Shown here: positions 33,522 through 43,470 of the stretch, piece after piece
Numbering within the stretch: position 1 is the first letter of the stretch
Layout of the letters: every line of letters begins with the position of its first letter
Source: Synechococcus sp. CC9616
Lineage (GTDB): Bacteria > Cyanobacteriota > Cyanobacteriia > PCC-6307 > Cyanobiaceae
Direction: 5' to 3'
DNA: 64,000 bases
Assembly (NCBI RefSeq): GCF_000515235.1
Contig: NZ_KI911558.1
Location: 711,490 to 775,489 of the forward strand
Position numbers and translations under genes: made by a program
Notes under the pieces: model-generated
Seen by the model: only the letters and a program-made list of their open reading frames with translations
Databases searched by the model: none
Told to the model about the DNA's origin: nothing

Positions 33522-36500
33522 ATGCATCGCCTGGCCAGTTGTCCGGGGCTCGACCCTCCAGAGGACGTGGTGCTGGTGGAGCAGCCGCCGGCCGATGTTC
33601 TGCTGCTCAGCAGCGCAGGGACAGACCTCAGCACGCTGGCCGCCTGTCTTGAAGATTCAGGACTGCACAGCTGGCGGGAGAGGATCCGTGCTCTCGATCT
33701 AAGTCAGCTGCAGCATCCCGCTCAGGTGGATCACTACCTGCGCAGCACGGCAGCCAAAGCCAGGCTCGTGGTGGTTCGTCTGCTCGGAGGTCGAGGGCAC
33801 TGGAGCTATGGGCTTGAGCAATTCCAGCTCTGGCAACAGACCGCTCAAGATCGCCAACTCGTGATCCTCTCCGGCACCCAGGATCAACAGAGTGCGTTGC
33901 ATCCTCTGAGTTCGATCGGAACCGCGCTGGCTGATCGTTTGGCCTCGCTGCTGCGTGAGGGCGGCACCCGGAACATGACCGAGCTCCTCAGTGTTCTCGA
34001 TCGTGTTCTGGAGGGTTTGGAACCCGAACCGGAATCCGTCAGCATCCAGCCGCTTCCCGATCCATTGCCTTGGGACTGGGAACAGGACAACGGAGCCAGG
34101 GTCGGCGTTGTTCTCTACCGCTCCCTTCTGCAGGCCGACGATCTGGCGCTGGCCAGGCAACTCATCCTGACTCTTCGTCTAGCCGGTCTCTGCCCGCGGC
34201 TGCTCTGGGTGAGCAGCCTCAGGGATGCGGCTGTACAGGCCGGTGTTGTCGACCTTTTCTCGTCAGAAGCGGTGGAACTCGTGATCACGGGAACCGCTTT
34301 TGCCTCCGTGCGTTCGGAGGAGGCTGGATTGGGCAGTCCGATCTGGGATCAACTGGACTGTCCAGTGCTGCAGCTGCTCACAGGATCCCGCTCCAAGGAG
34401 GCCTGGAAAGCCAGCAGCCGAGGGCTGGATCCCCTTGACCTCTCCCTGCAGGTGGTGATGCCAGAGCTGGATGGTCGGGTGACCACAAGGCCCTGTGGCT
34501 TTCGGCAGCTGTCCATGGATGAGGGAAAACTTGCAACCGCGTTGCCGACCCTGATTCCCGATTCGGTTGGCATTCAGTGGCTGGTTGAGCACGCCGCCCG
34601 ATGGATCGAGCTGAGGCGGACTCCGGCGAAGGAACGCCAACTGGCTCTTGTTCTCGCCAACTATCCAGTGCGGGATGGTCGTCTGGCGAACGGGGTTGGG
34701 CTGGATACGCCCTGCAGCTGTGTCTCGATCCTGCGCTGGCTTGCAGAGGCTGGATACGACCTGGGCGACTGTCCTCTTCCAGAGGATGGAGATGCGCTGA
34801 TGCGCTTTCTGCTCAGCGGACGCACCAACGCGCCTGAGAGCAAGGTGCGGCCACCGTTGGCTCATTTGCCGCAGGGGAACTACCTGGCCTGGTGGGACCA
34901 GCTTCCCGCAGCCGCCAGGCAGCCGATCGCCCAGCGCTGGGGGCATCCAACGCACGCCTGCGATCAAGAGGTAGTCGGGTTCCCCATTCATGGGGTGCGC
35001 TTTGGCCGGATCGTTGTGGTGATCCAACCCGACCGGGGCTATGACCCCGAGCAGATTGCTGATCTCCATTCACCTGACCTGCCACCTCCCCATCGCTATC
35101 TGGCGCAGTACCTCTGGCTGAAACAGATCCATCGCAGTCAGCTGATGGTGCATGTGGGAAAACACGGGAGTGCGGAATGGCTCCCGGGCAAAGCCGTTGG
35201 GCTCAGTGACGCCTGCGGGCCCAATCTGGCTCTTGGTGCGATCCCCCACCTCTACCCCTTCATCGTTAACGATCCAGGCGAGGGATCACAGGCCAAACGG
35301 CGCGGTCAGGCCGTGATCCTGGATCACCTCACACCACCGCTTGGTCGTGCCGGGCTGTACGGACCGCTCCAGACGCTTGAAAACCTCCTGGATGAACTTG
35401 TGGAGGCGCGTCAGCTTGGTTCGGAGCGCGTTGATCTACTGCAGAGGTCGATTGTGAAGAGCCTGGAAGCCATGGACTGGCCTGGGATTGCCGATCTATC
35501 TGGGAACGATCAGGAGACTGACGACCTTGAAAGCCGTCTGGATGCGGTTGAGACCTACCTCTGCGAGCTCAAGGAGTCCCAGATCCGTATCGGACTGCAT
35601 CGACTGGGTGAACGACCAGCCGCATCGATCGAGCGTGAGCTGCTGATGGCCATCGCACGATCTCCATCGGGAGGTCTTCCAGGATTGACGCAGGCGATGG
35701 CGATCGAACTCGGGCTGGAATTCGATCCCTGGCAACAGGAGGATGGCGTGCTGTTGACAGCCTCTGATCAACAGCGACTGGCCGTGCTCGGCTGTCCAGG
35801 GGCACAGCGTGTTGGCGATGGAACCGCCTGGTTGGAGACCCAGGGATTGCTGCTTCTCGACATCCTGATCGATGCCACTGCTGAGGCGGAGGGTCTGCAA
35901 CCACTGTTGCTGCAATGGATCGAGCAACGATCAGGAGACACTGTTCTGTCGAAGGTTCGCGACGGCCTCTGGCCCCGCCTTGTTCAATGCGCTGCCTCTG
36001 AACGGGAAGGATTCCTCAGGGGGGCCTGCGGAAGTCGCATTGCGGCCGGACCATCCGGCGCTCCCAGCCGCGGTCGGCCGGATGTGCTTCCAACAGGCCG
36101 CAATTTCTACTCCGTCGATCTTCGAGGCCTGCCGACGGAAGCGGCCTGGGACCTCGGGAGGCGTTCGGCGGAGCGTTTGCTGGATCTGCATCTGCTCGAA
36201 CAGGGGGAACCGCTGCACCATCTCGCCATCTCGGTCTGGGGCACCGCCACCATGCGAAACGGAGGGGAAGACATCGCTCAGGTGTTGGCCTTGATGGGTG
36301 TTCGCCCTGTCTGGGATGGGCCCACACGCCGAATGGTGGATCTGGAGGTGATCCCCTCATCGCTGCTGGGGCGATCAAGGGTCGACGTTGTGCTGAGAAT
36401 CTCGGGCCTGTTTCGAGATGCCTTTCCGCATCTGGTGGGCTGGGTGGATCAGGCAACCCAGCGAATTGCGTCGCTGACTGAGGACGACTGCATTAACCCC

Positions 36501-37265
36501 CTGGCAGCCCTGACGAGGACTGAGGGGCCCCAGAGCAGGATCTTTGGGTCGGCACCAGGAGCCTATGGAGCGGGGTTGCAGGCGTTGATCGATCACGGAA
36601 GCTGGGAGAGCCGATCCGACCTTGCCGAGGCTTATCTGCAGTGGAGCAGTTGGCGGTACGACGGCAGTGATGTGGTTGTGGCTGATCGTGGCGGGCTTGA
36701 GCAGGCCCTTCACCGGGTCCAGGTGGTGCTTCACAACCAGGACAACCGCGAACATGACCTGCTCGATTCGGACGATTACTACCAGTTCCACGGCGGCCTA
36801 TCAGCAGCCGTTGAGCAAAGTTCAGGTCTGCGCCCCCAGCTCTGGTTTGGTGACCATTCGCGCGCCGAACGCCCTCGGATTCACCGTCTCGAGAAAGAGC
36901 TGGACAAGGTCATGCGCAGCCGTCTGCTCAATCCACGCTGGATCAATGGCATGAAGCAGCACGGTTACAAGGGGGCCTTTGAGATGGGGGCGAGCCTGGA
37001 TTATCTGTTTGCCTACGACGCCGCGACCGACCGTGTTCCCGACTGGTGTTACGGAGCACTTTGCGATCAGTGGCTCGCCGATGAAGACACACTGGCGTTT
37101 CTCAACCGACGCAATCCCTGGATTCTCAGGGACATGGCCGAACGCCTCCTGGAGGCCTCCAATCGAGGACTCTGGGAACAGCCCCGCGCTGATCAACTTG
37201 ATCAGCTGCGCGATCTGGTGATCAGCAGTGAAGCCCGGATTGAGCGGGGAGAGTTCACTTGTTGA
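33522..37265 (+). CDS. cobN: Cobaltochelatase subunit CobN
   Basis: The large substrate-binding subunit of aerobic-type cobaltochelatase, which inserts cobalt into hydrogenobyrinate diamide; it is related to ChlH. At 1247 residues it is full length. Family hallmarks are HVGKHGSAEWLPGKA near residue 543, YPFIVNDPGEGSQAKRR, GRNFYSVDLRGLPTEAAWDL and NQDNREHDLLDSDDYYQFHG. CobS/CobT-type partners are not in the window; in cyanobacteria ChlI/ChlD may substitute. The stop overlaps the convergent 185-residue gene by 11 bases. Proximity to metH, the main B12 user, is suggestive. Confidence 0.97.
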   Translation: MHRLASCPGLDPPEDVVLVEQPPADVLLLSSAGTDLSTLAACLEDSGLHSWRERIRALDLSQLQHPAQVDHYLRSTAAKARLVVVRLLGGRGHWSYGLEQFQLWQQTAQDRQLVILSGTQDQQSALHPLSSIGTALADRLASLLREGGTRNMTELLSVLDRVLEGLEPEPESVSIQPLPDPLPWDWEQDNGARVGVVLYRSLLQADDLALARQLILTLRLAGLCPRLLWVSSLRDAAVQAGVVDLFSSEAVELVITGTAFASVRSEEAGLGSPIWDQLDCPVLQLLTGSRSKEAWKASSRGLDPLDLSLQVVMPELDGRVTTRPCGFRQLSMDEGKLATALPTLIPDSVGIQWLVEHAARWIELRRTPAKERQLALVLANYPVRDGRLANGVGLDTPCSCVSILRWLAEAGYDLGDCPLPEDGDALMRFLLSGRTNAPESKVRPPLAHLPQGNYLAWWDQLPAAARQPIAQRWGHPTHACDQEVVGFPIHGVRFGRIVVVIQPDRGYDPEQIADLHSPDLPPPHRYLAQYLWLKQIHRSQLMVHVGKHGSAEWLPGKAVGLSDACGPNLALGAIPHLYPFIVNDPGEGSQAKRRGQAVILDHLTPPLGRAGLYGPLQTLENLLDELVEARQLGSERVDLLQRSIVKSLEAMDWPGIADLSGNDQETDDLESRLDAVETYLCELKESQIRIGLHRLGERPAASIERELLMAIARSPSGGLPGLTQAMAIELGLEFDPWQQEDGVLLTASDQQRLAVLGCPGAQRVGDGTAWLETQGLLLLDILIDATAEAEGLQPLLLQWIEQRSGDTVLSKVRDGLWPRLVQCAASEREGFLRGACGSRIAAGPSGAPSRGRPDVLPTGRNFYSVDLRGLPTEAAWDLGRRSAERLLDLHLLEQGEPLHHLAISVWGTATMRNGGEDIAQVLALMGVRPVWDGPTRRMVDLEVIPSSLLGRSRVDVVLRISGLFRDAFPHLVGWVDQATQRIASLTEDDCINPLAALTRTEGPQSRIFGSAPGAYGAGLQALIDHGSWESRSDLAEAYLQWSSWRYDGSDVVVADRGGLEQALHRVQVVLHNQDNREHDLLDSDDYYQFHGGLSAAVEQSSGLRPQLWFGDHSRAERPRIHRLEKELDKVMRSRLLNPRWINGMKQHGYKGAFEMGASLDYLFAYDAATDRVPDWCYGALCDQWLADEDTLAFLNRRNPWILRDMAERLLEASNRGLWEQPRADQLDQLRDLVISSEARIERGEFTC

Positions 37266-37812
37266 GATCGCGCACCATCTGACGGAACGGATCGATCGAA
37301 CCAGGCTTCTCTGACGGGGCGACGCTGGACGCCGTCTCCTCAACCTCCTTGGGTTTGAGTTCCTCTTTTCGACCCACCGGGGCGGCATTGGAGGGAATCT
37401 GAGCGTTAACTCCGGTTACGGCGGTCCCCCGAAGCCTCTGTTTCATTTCCTTGGTGCTCACCTGCTCGGCGAATGTCTTCTTCACCGGCTTGGGAATCCC
37501 AGTCGCCAGTGTTGTGGTCTCCTCCTTAATTTGTGTGCCACCGAGTCCGTCGGTTCTCTTTGTGAGCTGCTCGGTTTCTGCAGCAACCTCGATCACACGT
37601 TCTTTGTTTCCCGGTGAATCAACCGTGCCAGGGAAGGTTCTGCGAATCGTTTTCGATTCCCTCATGTAATCGACATTGCCGAGGGATGAGGAGGAATCGG
37701 CGTCCAGGTAGTAAGCCTCCGGTTGCTCTTTCTTCGGAGCGCGGGGCTCGATCGGTTTGGCCTCATCTGACCCCTTCGTGACGTTGCTCAGCAGACGATC
37801 AAAGAAGCCCAT
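37255..37812 (-). CDS. Hypothetical low-complexity soluble protein
   Basis: The product has 185 residues with MGFFDRLLSNV at the start, an acidic/Ser region (AYYLDADSSSSLGNVDYMRE), a KTIRRTFPGTVDSPGNKE segment, and a C-terminal half rich in Lys, Glu and Pro. Mostly disordered by composition; the short N-terminal amphipathic helix could touch membrane. No domain recognised. It is the last gene of the minus-strand run from the flavin reductase and overlaps cobN by 11 bases. Confidence 0.7.
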   Translation of the reverse strand: MGFFDRLLSNVTKGSDEAKPIEPRAPKKEQPEAYYLDADSSSSLGNVDYMRESKTIRRTFPGTVDSPGNKERVIEVAAETEQLTKRTDGLGGTQIKEETTTLATGIPKPVKKTFAEQVSTKEMKQRLRGTAVTGVNAQIPSNAAPVGRKEELKPKEVEETASSVAPSEKPGSIDPFRQMVRDLNK

Positions 37813-37839
37813 GCCGACCGAACCTGAAATGTGATGAAT

Positions 37840-38496
37840 TTAGCGGCCACTCAGGTCGATTCCATGGCTGTCGGTGCCACACGTACGCAAAAGGCCAAGA
37901 TTCGACAGCTGGCGATCGATCGCTTCACATACGAAAGGGCTGGGCTGCCAGCTGGGCTGCATGTCGTAGTCGTACCAGGCTTCGCCACCGTCGATTCCAA
38001 TGCTGGCTGCGGCGTCGATCAGTTCGGCGTGGCCCAGTCGGTATCGGGCAGGGTGGGCCAAGACGGCGAGCCCTCCGGCGGCATGAATGGCCTTGACCAC
38101 GGCCTCGGCTCGAAGCGGTTCACCGACGACCGCATCACCGCGGTTGTAGGGCTGAAGCGAGGGGTGATCGAGCTCGAAGCCAAGGGCGAGCACATGCACC
38201 AGGCACCCCCGCAGCAAACAGCTGATTTCCATGCCGCTCCAGAGTGTTGGCACGGGCTCCCCAGCATCGCGGCGCTGCTGGAGCCAGGTTTGCATCGGTG
38301 GATGGGCCCGACTGCTGTGGTGGTCCGTGACGGCGAGATGCTGCAAGCCGAGACGCGTGGCCTGTTCAATCAGAGCCTCGGGTTCCAGGCTTCCGTCACT
38401 GCAAACGGTGTGACAGTGAAAATTCAGTTGTCCAGGACAGCTGTCAGGGCCGACCTGGTCGAGAACCGCACGCAGTGGGTGGTCAGCTAAGGGCAT
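37840..38496 (-). CDS. PHP domain phosphoesterase
   Basis: A predicted metal-dependent phosphoesterase of the polymerase-and-histidinol-phosphatase family. Metal-binding motifs are visible as FHCHTVCSDGSLEPE, AVTDHHS, the GMEI following SG, VLAHPARYR and the late CGTDSHG. At 218 residues it is close to the stand-alone PHP proteins (YciV/RNase AM type), but the substrate cannot be assigned. The frame opens at 38544; ATG 38496 is one base after the hemJ stop and is preferred, giving tight coupling. Confidence 0.85.
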   Translation of the reverse strand: MPLADHPLRAVLDQVGPDSCPGQLNFHCHTVCSDGSLEPEALIEQATRLGLQHLAVTDHHSSRAHPPMQTWLQQRRDAGEPVPTLWSGMEISCLLRGCLVHVLALGFELDHPSLQPYNRGDAVVGEPLRAEAVVKAIHAAGGLAVLAHPARYRLGHAELIDAAASIGIDGGEAWYDYDMQPSWQPSPFVCEAIDRQLSNLGLLRTCGTDSHGIDLSGR

Positions 38497-38497
38497 C

Positions 38498-39070
38498 TCA
38501 GGCTCCAGCGGCGGCTTCCTTACGGAGACGTCTCCAGCGTGCATAAAACTGAATCGAGGCAGCCATGAAGATCACGAGAGCAACCAGGAACCAGGTTGCG
38601 GCGCTGGTTGGAAACTGATTCTTGAACACCACCAACATCACCACGAGCACCAGCATCAGGGTGGGCAGTTCATTGAGGGCACGCAGCTGTCGGCCACTCC
38701 AGTTGCATGTTCCCGACTGCAATTGCCCCATCAGTCGGTAGCAAAGCCAGTGGTACCCAAGCAGAGCCAACACCACCGCCAATTTGGCGTGCATCCAGCT
38801 CTGGTGGAGCCAACCCGGCTGACACACCAGGAGGCCGACAGCCATGCTCACTGCTACCACCATGCCCGGAGTGGTGATGATGTTGGCCAAACGTTTCTCC
38901 ATCAGGCCGTACTGCTCCTGAAAAGGACCCTGCAAGGCAGGGTCCAGCTCAGCGGTCTCCACGTGATAAATGAAGAGCCGCACCAGATAGAACAAGCCAG
39001 CGAACCACACCACCACTCCAACGATGTGAAGCGTCTTGAACCAGAGGTAAGCCTCAGGGGGCAAGGTCAT
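38498..39070 (-). CDS. hemJ: Protoporphyrinogen oxidase HemJ
   Basis: An oxygen- or quinone-linked membrane oxidase that converts protoporphyrinogen IX to protoporphyrin IX for heme and chlorophyll. The 190 residues have four or five membrane helices. Conserved residues are His15 in TLHIVGVVVWFAGLFYL, the MHAK at 93-96, and the RALNELPTLMLVLVV segment. It also resembles CopD. It is between the PHP gene (1 base) and the photolyase gene (35 bases). Confidence 0.92.
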   Translation of the reverse strand: MTLPPEAYLWFKTLHIVGVVVWFAGLFYLVRLFIYHVETAELDPALQGPFQEQYGLMEKRLANIITTPGMVVAVSMAVGLLVCQPGWLHQSWMHAKLAVVLALLGYHWLCYRLMGQLQSGTCNWSGRQLRALNELPTLMLVLVVMLVVFKNQFPTSAATWFLVALVIFMAASIQFYARWRRLRKEAAAGA

Positions 39071-39105
39071 GGTGCAAAGCCTGATACAGCGACCCTACGA
39101 AGCGT

Positions 39106-40593
39106 TCAACCCAACGCGTCAAGAAACTGCTGGGCGCGTCGTTGATGGCCGAGGAGTGTGTCTGGGGACATGCGATCCAGATTTCTGGCCATCATCGCCA
39201 GGCGGTACTGACCACGAAAAAACGTTTCATGCCGTTTGATGAAACTCCAGAACAGGCCATCCCAGATCTCACACCAATCACCCTTGCGGTAATCAGACAT
39301 TTTGCGGACGTAATTGGAGCCCGATAAGTAAGGCTTTGTGGTGAAGATGCCGCCATCGGCGAACTGACTCATTCCGTAAACGTTGGGCACCATCACCCAG
39401 TCGTAGGCGTCAACAAACAGCTCCATGAACCAGGTGTAAACCCGCGTCGGGTGGAACCCGCAGAGCAGCATCATGTTTCCAACCAGCATCAGCCGTTCGA
39501 TGTGATGGCAGTACCCCGTATCGAGAGCGTGCTGGATAGCGTCATCGATCGGAGGCAGACCAGTGGTTGCGGTGTAGAAGGCCTGTGGAATCGGTCTGTT
39601 GTCGAAATTCCAGAAATTTCCCTGCCGCATCTCCACGCCATGGCGTCTGTACATCGCTGCCATGAATTCACGCCATCCAACGATCTGTCGTACGAATCCC
39701 TCCAGTGAATTGAGGGGAACATCACCGGCATCGGCGCGTTCCAAGGTGCGCTTGAGGATGTGCTGTGGCGTCAGCAGTCCGCAGTTCAGCATGGGTGTGA
39801 GCACGCCATGCCACATCACTCGGTGCTGGCTGCTGATGGCATCTTCGTAGGCGCCGAACTGGATCAGACGCTGGTCAAGAAATTGATCCAGCCATGCTTC
39901 GGCAGCTTCGTGGGTCACTGGATAGGCAAAGGCATCGCTGGATCCAATGCCGGGAAGTGATTCGGAGTTCAGTTGTTGACGCTGGGCCTGAAGCGTCGCT
40001 GGAACAGCCTGTGCGGGTTCAGGCGGAACAAGGATCCCCTTCGGCAGCTTCTTCCTGTTATCGGCATCGAAGCTCCAATGCCCCCCGAGCGGTCCGCCAT
40101 CGGGCTCAAGCAACAGGTCGAGGCGCCGCCGCTGCATCTCATAAAAACGCGCCATGAATGGCTTTTTGCCCGTGCCGAAGTGGTCATCGATCACCGACTG
40201 GGGGGTCAGCAACATCGGGGTGGGGGCGATGACCGCAGTGCCACCAAGCGCCTCGAGGACGGCGTGGAGGCGCCGTTCCAGCACGTGATCCACCGGATCG
40301 GCGAGGAAAAAGCGGCGATATCCCTGTTGCAGCAACAACTGCAGGTGGGCGGTGGTGTCTCGGGCCTTGTGATGCTCCTGGAGAGAAACGTCGAAACCCT
40401 GTGATCGCAGGCTCTCCGCGTAGGCCTGCATCGACGCTCTGTGCAGCAGAAGCTTCTGGCGATGAACCAGTTGTGGCCACTCAGGGTCGGTCCCGAAAAA
40501 CAGAGGGTCCTCGATCAGGGCCACGGAGCGCCCCAACTGGATGGAGGGATGATCCGCGAACAGCTGGTGCGGATAAACGAGGGTGATCTCCAT
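39106..40593 (-). CDS. FeS-BCP type cryptochrome/(6-4) photolyase-like protein, cluster-less
   Basis: A flavoprotein of the prokaryotic cryptochrome/(6-4) photolyase family (PhrB/CryB type). The frame opens at 40674, but ATG 40593 gives 495 residues starting at MEITLVYPHQLF and leaves a four-base gap to the upstream gene. FAD-binding and catalytic regions are present (YCHHIERLMLVGNMMLL at 361-377, ADGGIFTTKPYLSGSNY at 412-428). The four Cys ligands of the usual [4Fe-4S] cluster are missing: Pro348 and Arg436 replace the first two, and the loop holding the others is about 10 residues shorter. It shares a run with uvrC. Activity on (6-4) products is inferred. Confidence 0.85.
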   Translation of the reverse strand: MEITLVYPHQLFADHPSIQLGRSVALIEDPLFFGTDPEWPQLVHRQKLLLHRASMQAYAESLRSQGFDVSLQEHHKARDTTAHLQLLLQQGYRRFFLADPVDHVLERRLHAVLEALGGTAVIAPTPMLLTPQSVIDDHFGTGKKPFMARFYEMQRRRLDLLLEPDGGPLGGHWSFDADNRKKLPKGILVPPEPAQAVPATLQAQRQQLNSESLPGIGSSDAFAYPVTHEAAEAWLDQFLDQRLIQFGAYEDAISSQHRVMWHGVLTPMLNCGLLTPQHILKRTLERADAGDVPLNSLEGFVRQIVGWREFMAAMYRRHGVEMRQGNFWNFDNRPIPQAFYTATTGLPPIDDAIQHALDTGYCHHIERLMLVGNMMLLCGFHPTRVYTWFMELFVDAYDWVMVPNVYGMSQFADGGIFTTKPYLSGSNYVRKMSDYRKGDWCEIWDGLFWSFIKRHETFFRGQYRLAMMARNLDRMSPDTLLGHQRRAQQFLDALG

Positions 40594-40597
40594 GCGA

Positions 40598-40888
40598 TCA
40601 GGCGTTTTCTCCGGCCAAACGACAGGCCCGCTGCCCCAGAGCAGTGGCGTAACCCCGATCAACCAGTCCTGCACGAGGACTGAGAACTCCCGCCCTGCAA
40701 TCCATCACAACTTTTTCTCGATGTCCCTGTTGATCGTTGAGACGCAACACGAGTTGCCAATGGTTCTTGGCACTACGGGTGATGCCGTCGGCACAGACAG
40801 GACCGGTACAAAGGCCAGGTGAAGCTTGTACTGGTGGGGTCAGCCAGACCATGCACAGCATCACGATGGCCAGTAAGAGGCGGAACAC
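40598..40888 (-). CDS. Small secreted four-cysteine protein
   Basis: The product has 96 residues with a signal peptide (MFRLLLAIVMLCMVWL, cleavage near QAS). The mature part has four cysteines (LCTGPVC, VVMDCRAG, QRACRLAG) and a predicted beta strand WQLVLRLND. Start is GTG 40888. Function unknown. It sits 34 bases after uvrC and 4 bases before the photolyase ATG, which supports both start choices. Confidence 0.7.
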   Translation of the reverse strand: MFRLLLAIVMLCMVWLTPPVQASPGLCTGPVCADGITRSAKNHWQLVLRLNDQQGHREKVVMDCRAGVLSPRAGLVDRGYATALGQRACRLAGENA

Positions 40889-40921
40889 CGTGAATCAATC
40901 GATGCCACCACTTTGGTCAGA

Positions 40922-42907
40922 TCACAGAGGATCTGTGGACGGAGCGTCCGGGCTGTTGTCAGGCATGTCTTCAGGACTGTCGTCCTGAGGATGAAAAAAG
41001 GCATGGATCTGGTCCGCCAGGGAGGGCCCCACCCCTGGTGCCTCGGACAGTTGCTCAGCAGTGGCCAGCTGAATGGCATCGATGGAATGGAAATGGGCCA
41101 GAAGTTCCTTGACCCGTTTTGGCCCAAGCCCCGGAATGTCCGACAGCCGGGACCGCTTCATCCGCTGCCCCCGCTGTTGGCGATGGAACGTCACCGCAAA
41201 GCGGTGCGCCTCATCCCTGAGACGACGCAGTAGCGCTACACCGAGCTGATCTGGCTCACTCTCGAGAGGCTTGCTTTCACCGGGTAGAAAAACCTCTTCG
41301 CGTTGCTTGGCGAGGGAGCAGACGTTGAGATCCTCATGCAGATCAAGCTCACGCAGTGCCTCCATCACGGCGGAGAGCTGTCCTTTGCCGCCGTCGATCA
41401 TCACCACATCGGGCCAATCGTTGAGGCCGTCGGTCTGAAGGGCACTGCCCCCTTTGTGGCGCAGAGCACCCACATCAATCCCCTCAGCCTTTGCACGGGA
41501 CCAGCGACGGAAACGGCGGCGCATGATTTCCGCCATCGCCATGAAGTCGTCGCTGTGGCCGGCGACGATGCTGCTGCTCCGGATCTTGTATTTGCGGTAG
41601 TGCTGCTTGGCTGGCAATCCATCAACGAACACCACCTGGGAGGCAACTGCATCGCTGCCCTGGATATGGCTGATGTCGTACCCCTCGATGCGACGCGGCG
41701 GGGTCGGCAACTCCAGCAGTTGCGCCAGATCTTCGGTTGCCATGGCCTGCTGCTCCTGGCCTTGCTTGGCACGCAGCAGCTCGAACTCAGCATTTCTCTG
41801 AAGCAGTTCGATCAGATCTGCTTTCTGACGCTGTTTGGGGCAGTGAATCTGCACCCGCCGCTCGCGCTGTTCCGTCAGCCATTCTTCCAACAGATCCTGC
41901 TGAGGCAGCGGATGTTGAACCAGTAGCTCGGGGGGAATCTCCACCGCATCCACCTGGCTGTAGTGCTCCTCGATCACCCGCTGAAGGATCAGACCTGGAT
42001 CCAGGCCCTCGGCATCGGCCATGTATCCCAGACGACCCACCAGCTTCCCGGCCCGCATCTGGAACAGCTGAACGGCCGCAAGGCGTTCGTCGCAGGCCAG
42101 AGCAACAACATCCCGGCTCACGGATGAATCGGGAAGACTCATTTTCTGATCCGCGGTCAGCTGATCAAGCCCCTGAAGCTGGTCACGCACCCGGGCGGCC
42201 GCCTCGAAATCCAGGCGCTCGGCGTATCGCTCCATCTGTTCAGAAAGCAGCCGCTGCAGTTCATCACTGCGGCCTTGAAACACCATCGCCACCTTGCGGA
42301 GCGTGCGGTGGTAGTCCTCGGAGCTGATCTTCTGCTGGCACACCCCTGGACAGCGCCCGATGCTGTAGTTGAGGCAGGTCCGATCCGGGTACATCGGACG
42401 GGGGCGCTGACGCAGGGGAAACACCCGTTTCACAAGAAACAGCGTGCGGCGCAACAGACCGACGTCCACATAGGGTCCGTAGAAACGATCCAGGGGACTG
42501 CGGAAGCGCCGGCGACGCGTGATGAAAATGCGCGGATAGGCCTCGCTCCAGGTGATGCAGAGGTAGGGGTACTTCTTGTCGTCCTTGAGCAGAACGTTGA
42601 AGTGAGGCTGATGGTTCTTGATCAGATTTGATTCAAGAGCCAGAGCCTCGGCTTCGCTGTCGGTGACGATGAATTCGATCTCACACACCTGCCTGGTCAT
42701 CAGGCGGATGCGGGGGGAGAGATCGTGCCGGCTACGGAAATAGCTGCGAACGCGACTGCGGAGACTCTTCGACTTGCCGACGTAGAGGATCCGATCCTCT
42801 CCATCACGCATGAGATAGCAACCTGGCTCAGCGGGAATCTCCTTCAATCGCTGTTCGAGACGATCCGGCTGCATCAGCAGCGCCGTCGTCGATCCAGGGG
42901 AGGCCAA
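40922..42907 (-). CDS. uvrC: Excinuclease ABC subunit C
   Basis: The dual-incision nuclease of nucleotide excision repair. The N-terminal GIY-YIG domain reads [20 protein letters not shown] (about 28-48), then the UVR motif (RVRDQL region near 220), the RNase H-like endonuclease core (GYDISHIQG and [14 protein letters not shown]) and a C-terminal helix-hairpin-helix ([16 protein letters not shown]). At 661 residues it is standard. The TTG at 42907 is seven bases after the flavin reductase stop; ATG 42874 (residue 12) is an equally plausible start. It is in the same run as the photolyase. Confidence 0.97.
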   Translation of the reverse strand: MASPGSTTALLMQPDRLEQRLKEIPAEPGCYLMRDGEDRILYVGKSKSLRSRVRSYFRSRHDLSPRIRLMTRQVCEIEFIVTDSEAEALALESNLIKNHQPHFNVLLKDDKKYPYLCITWSEAYPRIFITRRRRFRSPLDRFYGPYVDVGLLRRTLFLVKRVFPLRQRPRPMYPDRTCLNYSIGRCPGVCQQKISSEDYHRTLRKVAMVFQGRSDELQRLLSEQMERYAERLDFEAAARVRDQLQGLDQLTADQKMSLPDSSVSRDVVALACDERLAAVQLFQMRAGKLVGRLGYMADAEGLDPGLILQRVIEEHYSQVDAVEIPPELLVQHPLPQQDLLEEWLTEQRERRVQIHCPKQRQKADLIELLQRNAEFELLRAKQGQEQQAMATEDLAQLLELPTPPRRIEGYDISHIQGSDAVASQVVFVDGLPAKQHYRKYKIRSSSIVAGHSDDFMAMAEIMRRRFRRWSRAKAEGIDVGALRHKGGSALQTDGLNDWPDVVMIDGGKGQLSAVMEALRELDLHEDLNVCSLAKQREEVFLPGESKPLESEPDQLGVALLRRLRDEAHRFAVTFHRQQRGQRMKRSRLSDIPGLGPKRVKELLAHFHSIDAIQLATAEQLSEAPGVGPSLADQIHAFFHPQDDSPEDMPDNSPDAPSTDPL

Positions 42908-42914
42908 TGCTCGT

Positions 42915-43397
42915 TCAGCCGCCGTAGTTCCAGCCGGTGCTGGCCAAGTTCAGAGCCTCACCATCGGCCAGCAAACGGGCGGATTTCACTTCAGCAACAA
43001 ACACGGTGTGGTCGCCATGCTTCACCTTTCCGATCACGCTGCATTCAACGCCGCCGATGGCATCGTCCAGCAGGGGAAGTCCAAGTTCACCTTCCTGAAA
43101 CGGAGCAGCTTCGAAACGGCCTCCCATGGCCTTCTGAGGCTTGAAGAACACCGCGGCAAGATCCTTCTGATCAGCCCGAAGAACATTGAGTGAGAAACAG
43201 CCAGTGCGTTCGATGATTCCGTGGCTGGTGCTGTCTGCCCGCACGCCCATCACAACCATGGGTGGCTCAAAGGACCCCTGGGTGACCCAGGAGGCGGTGA
43301 ACCCGTTCACCTCATCGCCTTCGCGAACACCACAGATGAACAAACCATGCGGGATCTTGCGCAGCAGGGTTTTCTTGGCGTCCAGATCCAGGCTCAT
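42915..43397 (-). CDS. Flavin reductase-like domain protein
   Basis: A 160-residue FMN-binding split-barrel protein (DIM6/NTAB type). The [20 protein letters not shown] segment carries the flavin phosphate-binding loop, and [14 protein letters not shown] and GVECSVIG match the barrel strands. The frame opens at 43472, but ATG 43397 gives the family length and avoids overlap with the divergent coaD start. It may be linked to flavodiiron or oxygen-handling chemistry, but no partner is encoded here. It starts the long minus-strand run toward uvrC. Confidence 0.85.
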   Translation of the reverse strand: MSLDLDAKKTLLRKIPHGLFICGVREGDEVNGFTASWVTQGSFEPPMVVMGVRADSTSHGIIERTGCFSLNVLRADQKDLAAVFFKPQKAMGGRFEAAPFQEGELGLPLLDDAIGGVECSVIGKVKHGDHTVFVAEVKSARLLADGEALNLASTGWNYGG

Positions 43398-43470
43398 CTC
43401 ATAGAACTTCAACTGAATGAAATCTAGGCAGAGCCTCACTGCATAGGATTTCGCCACTGCTGCATCGGCC

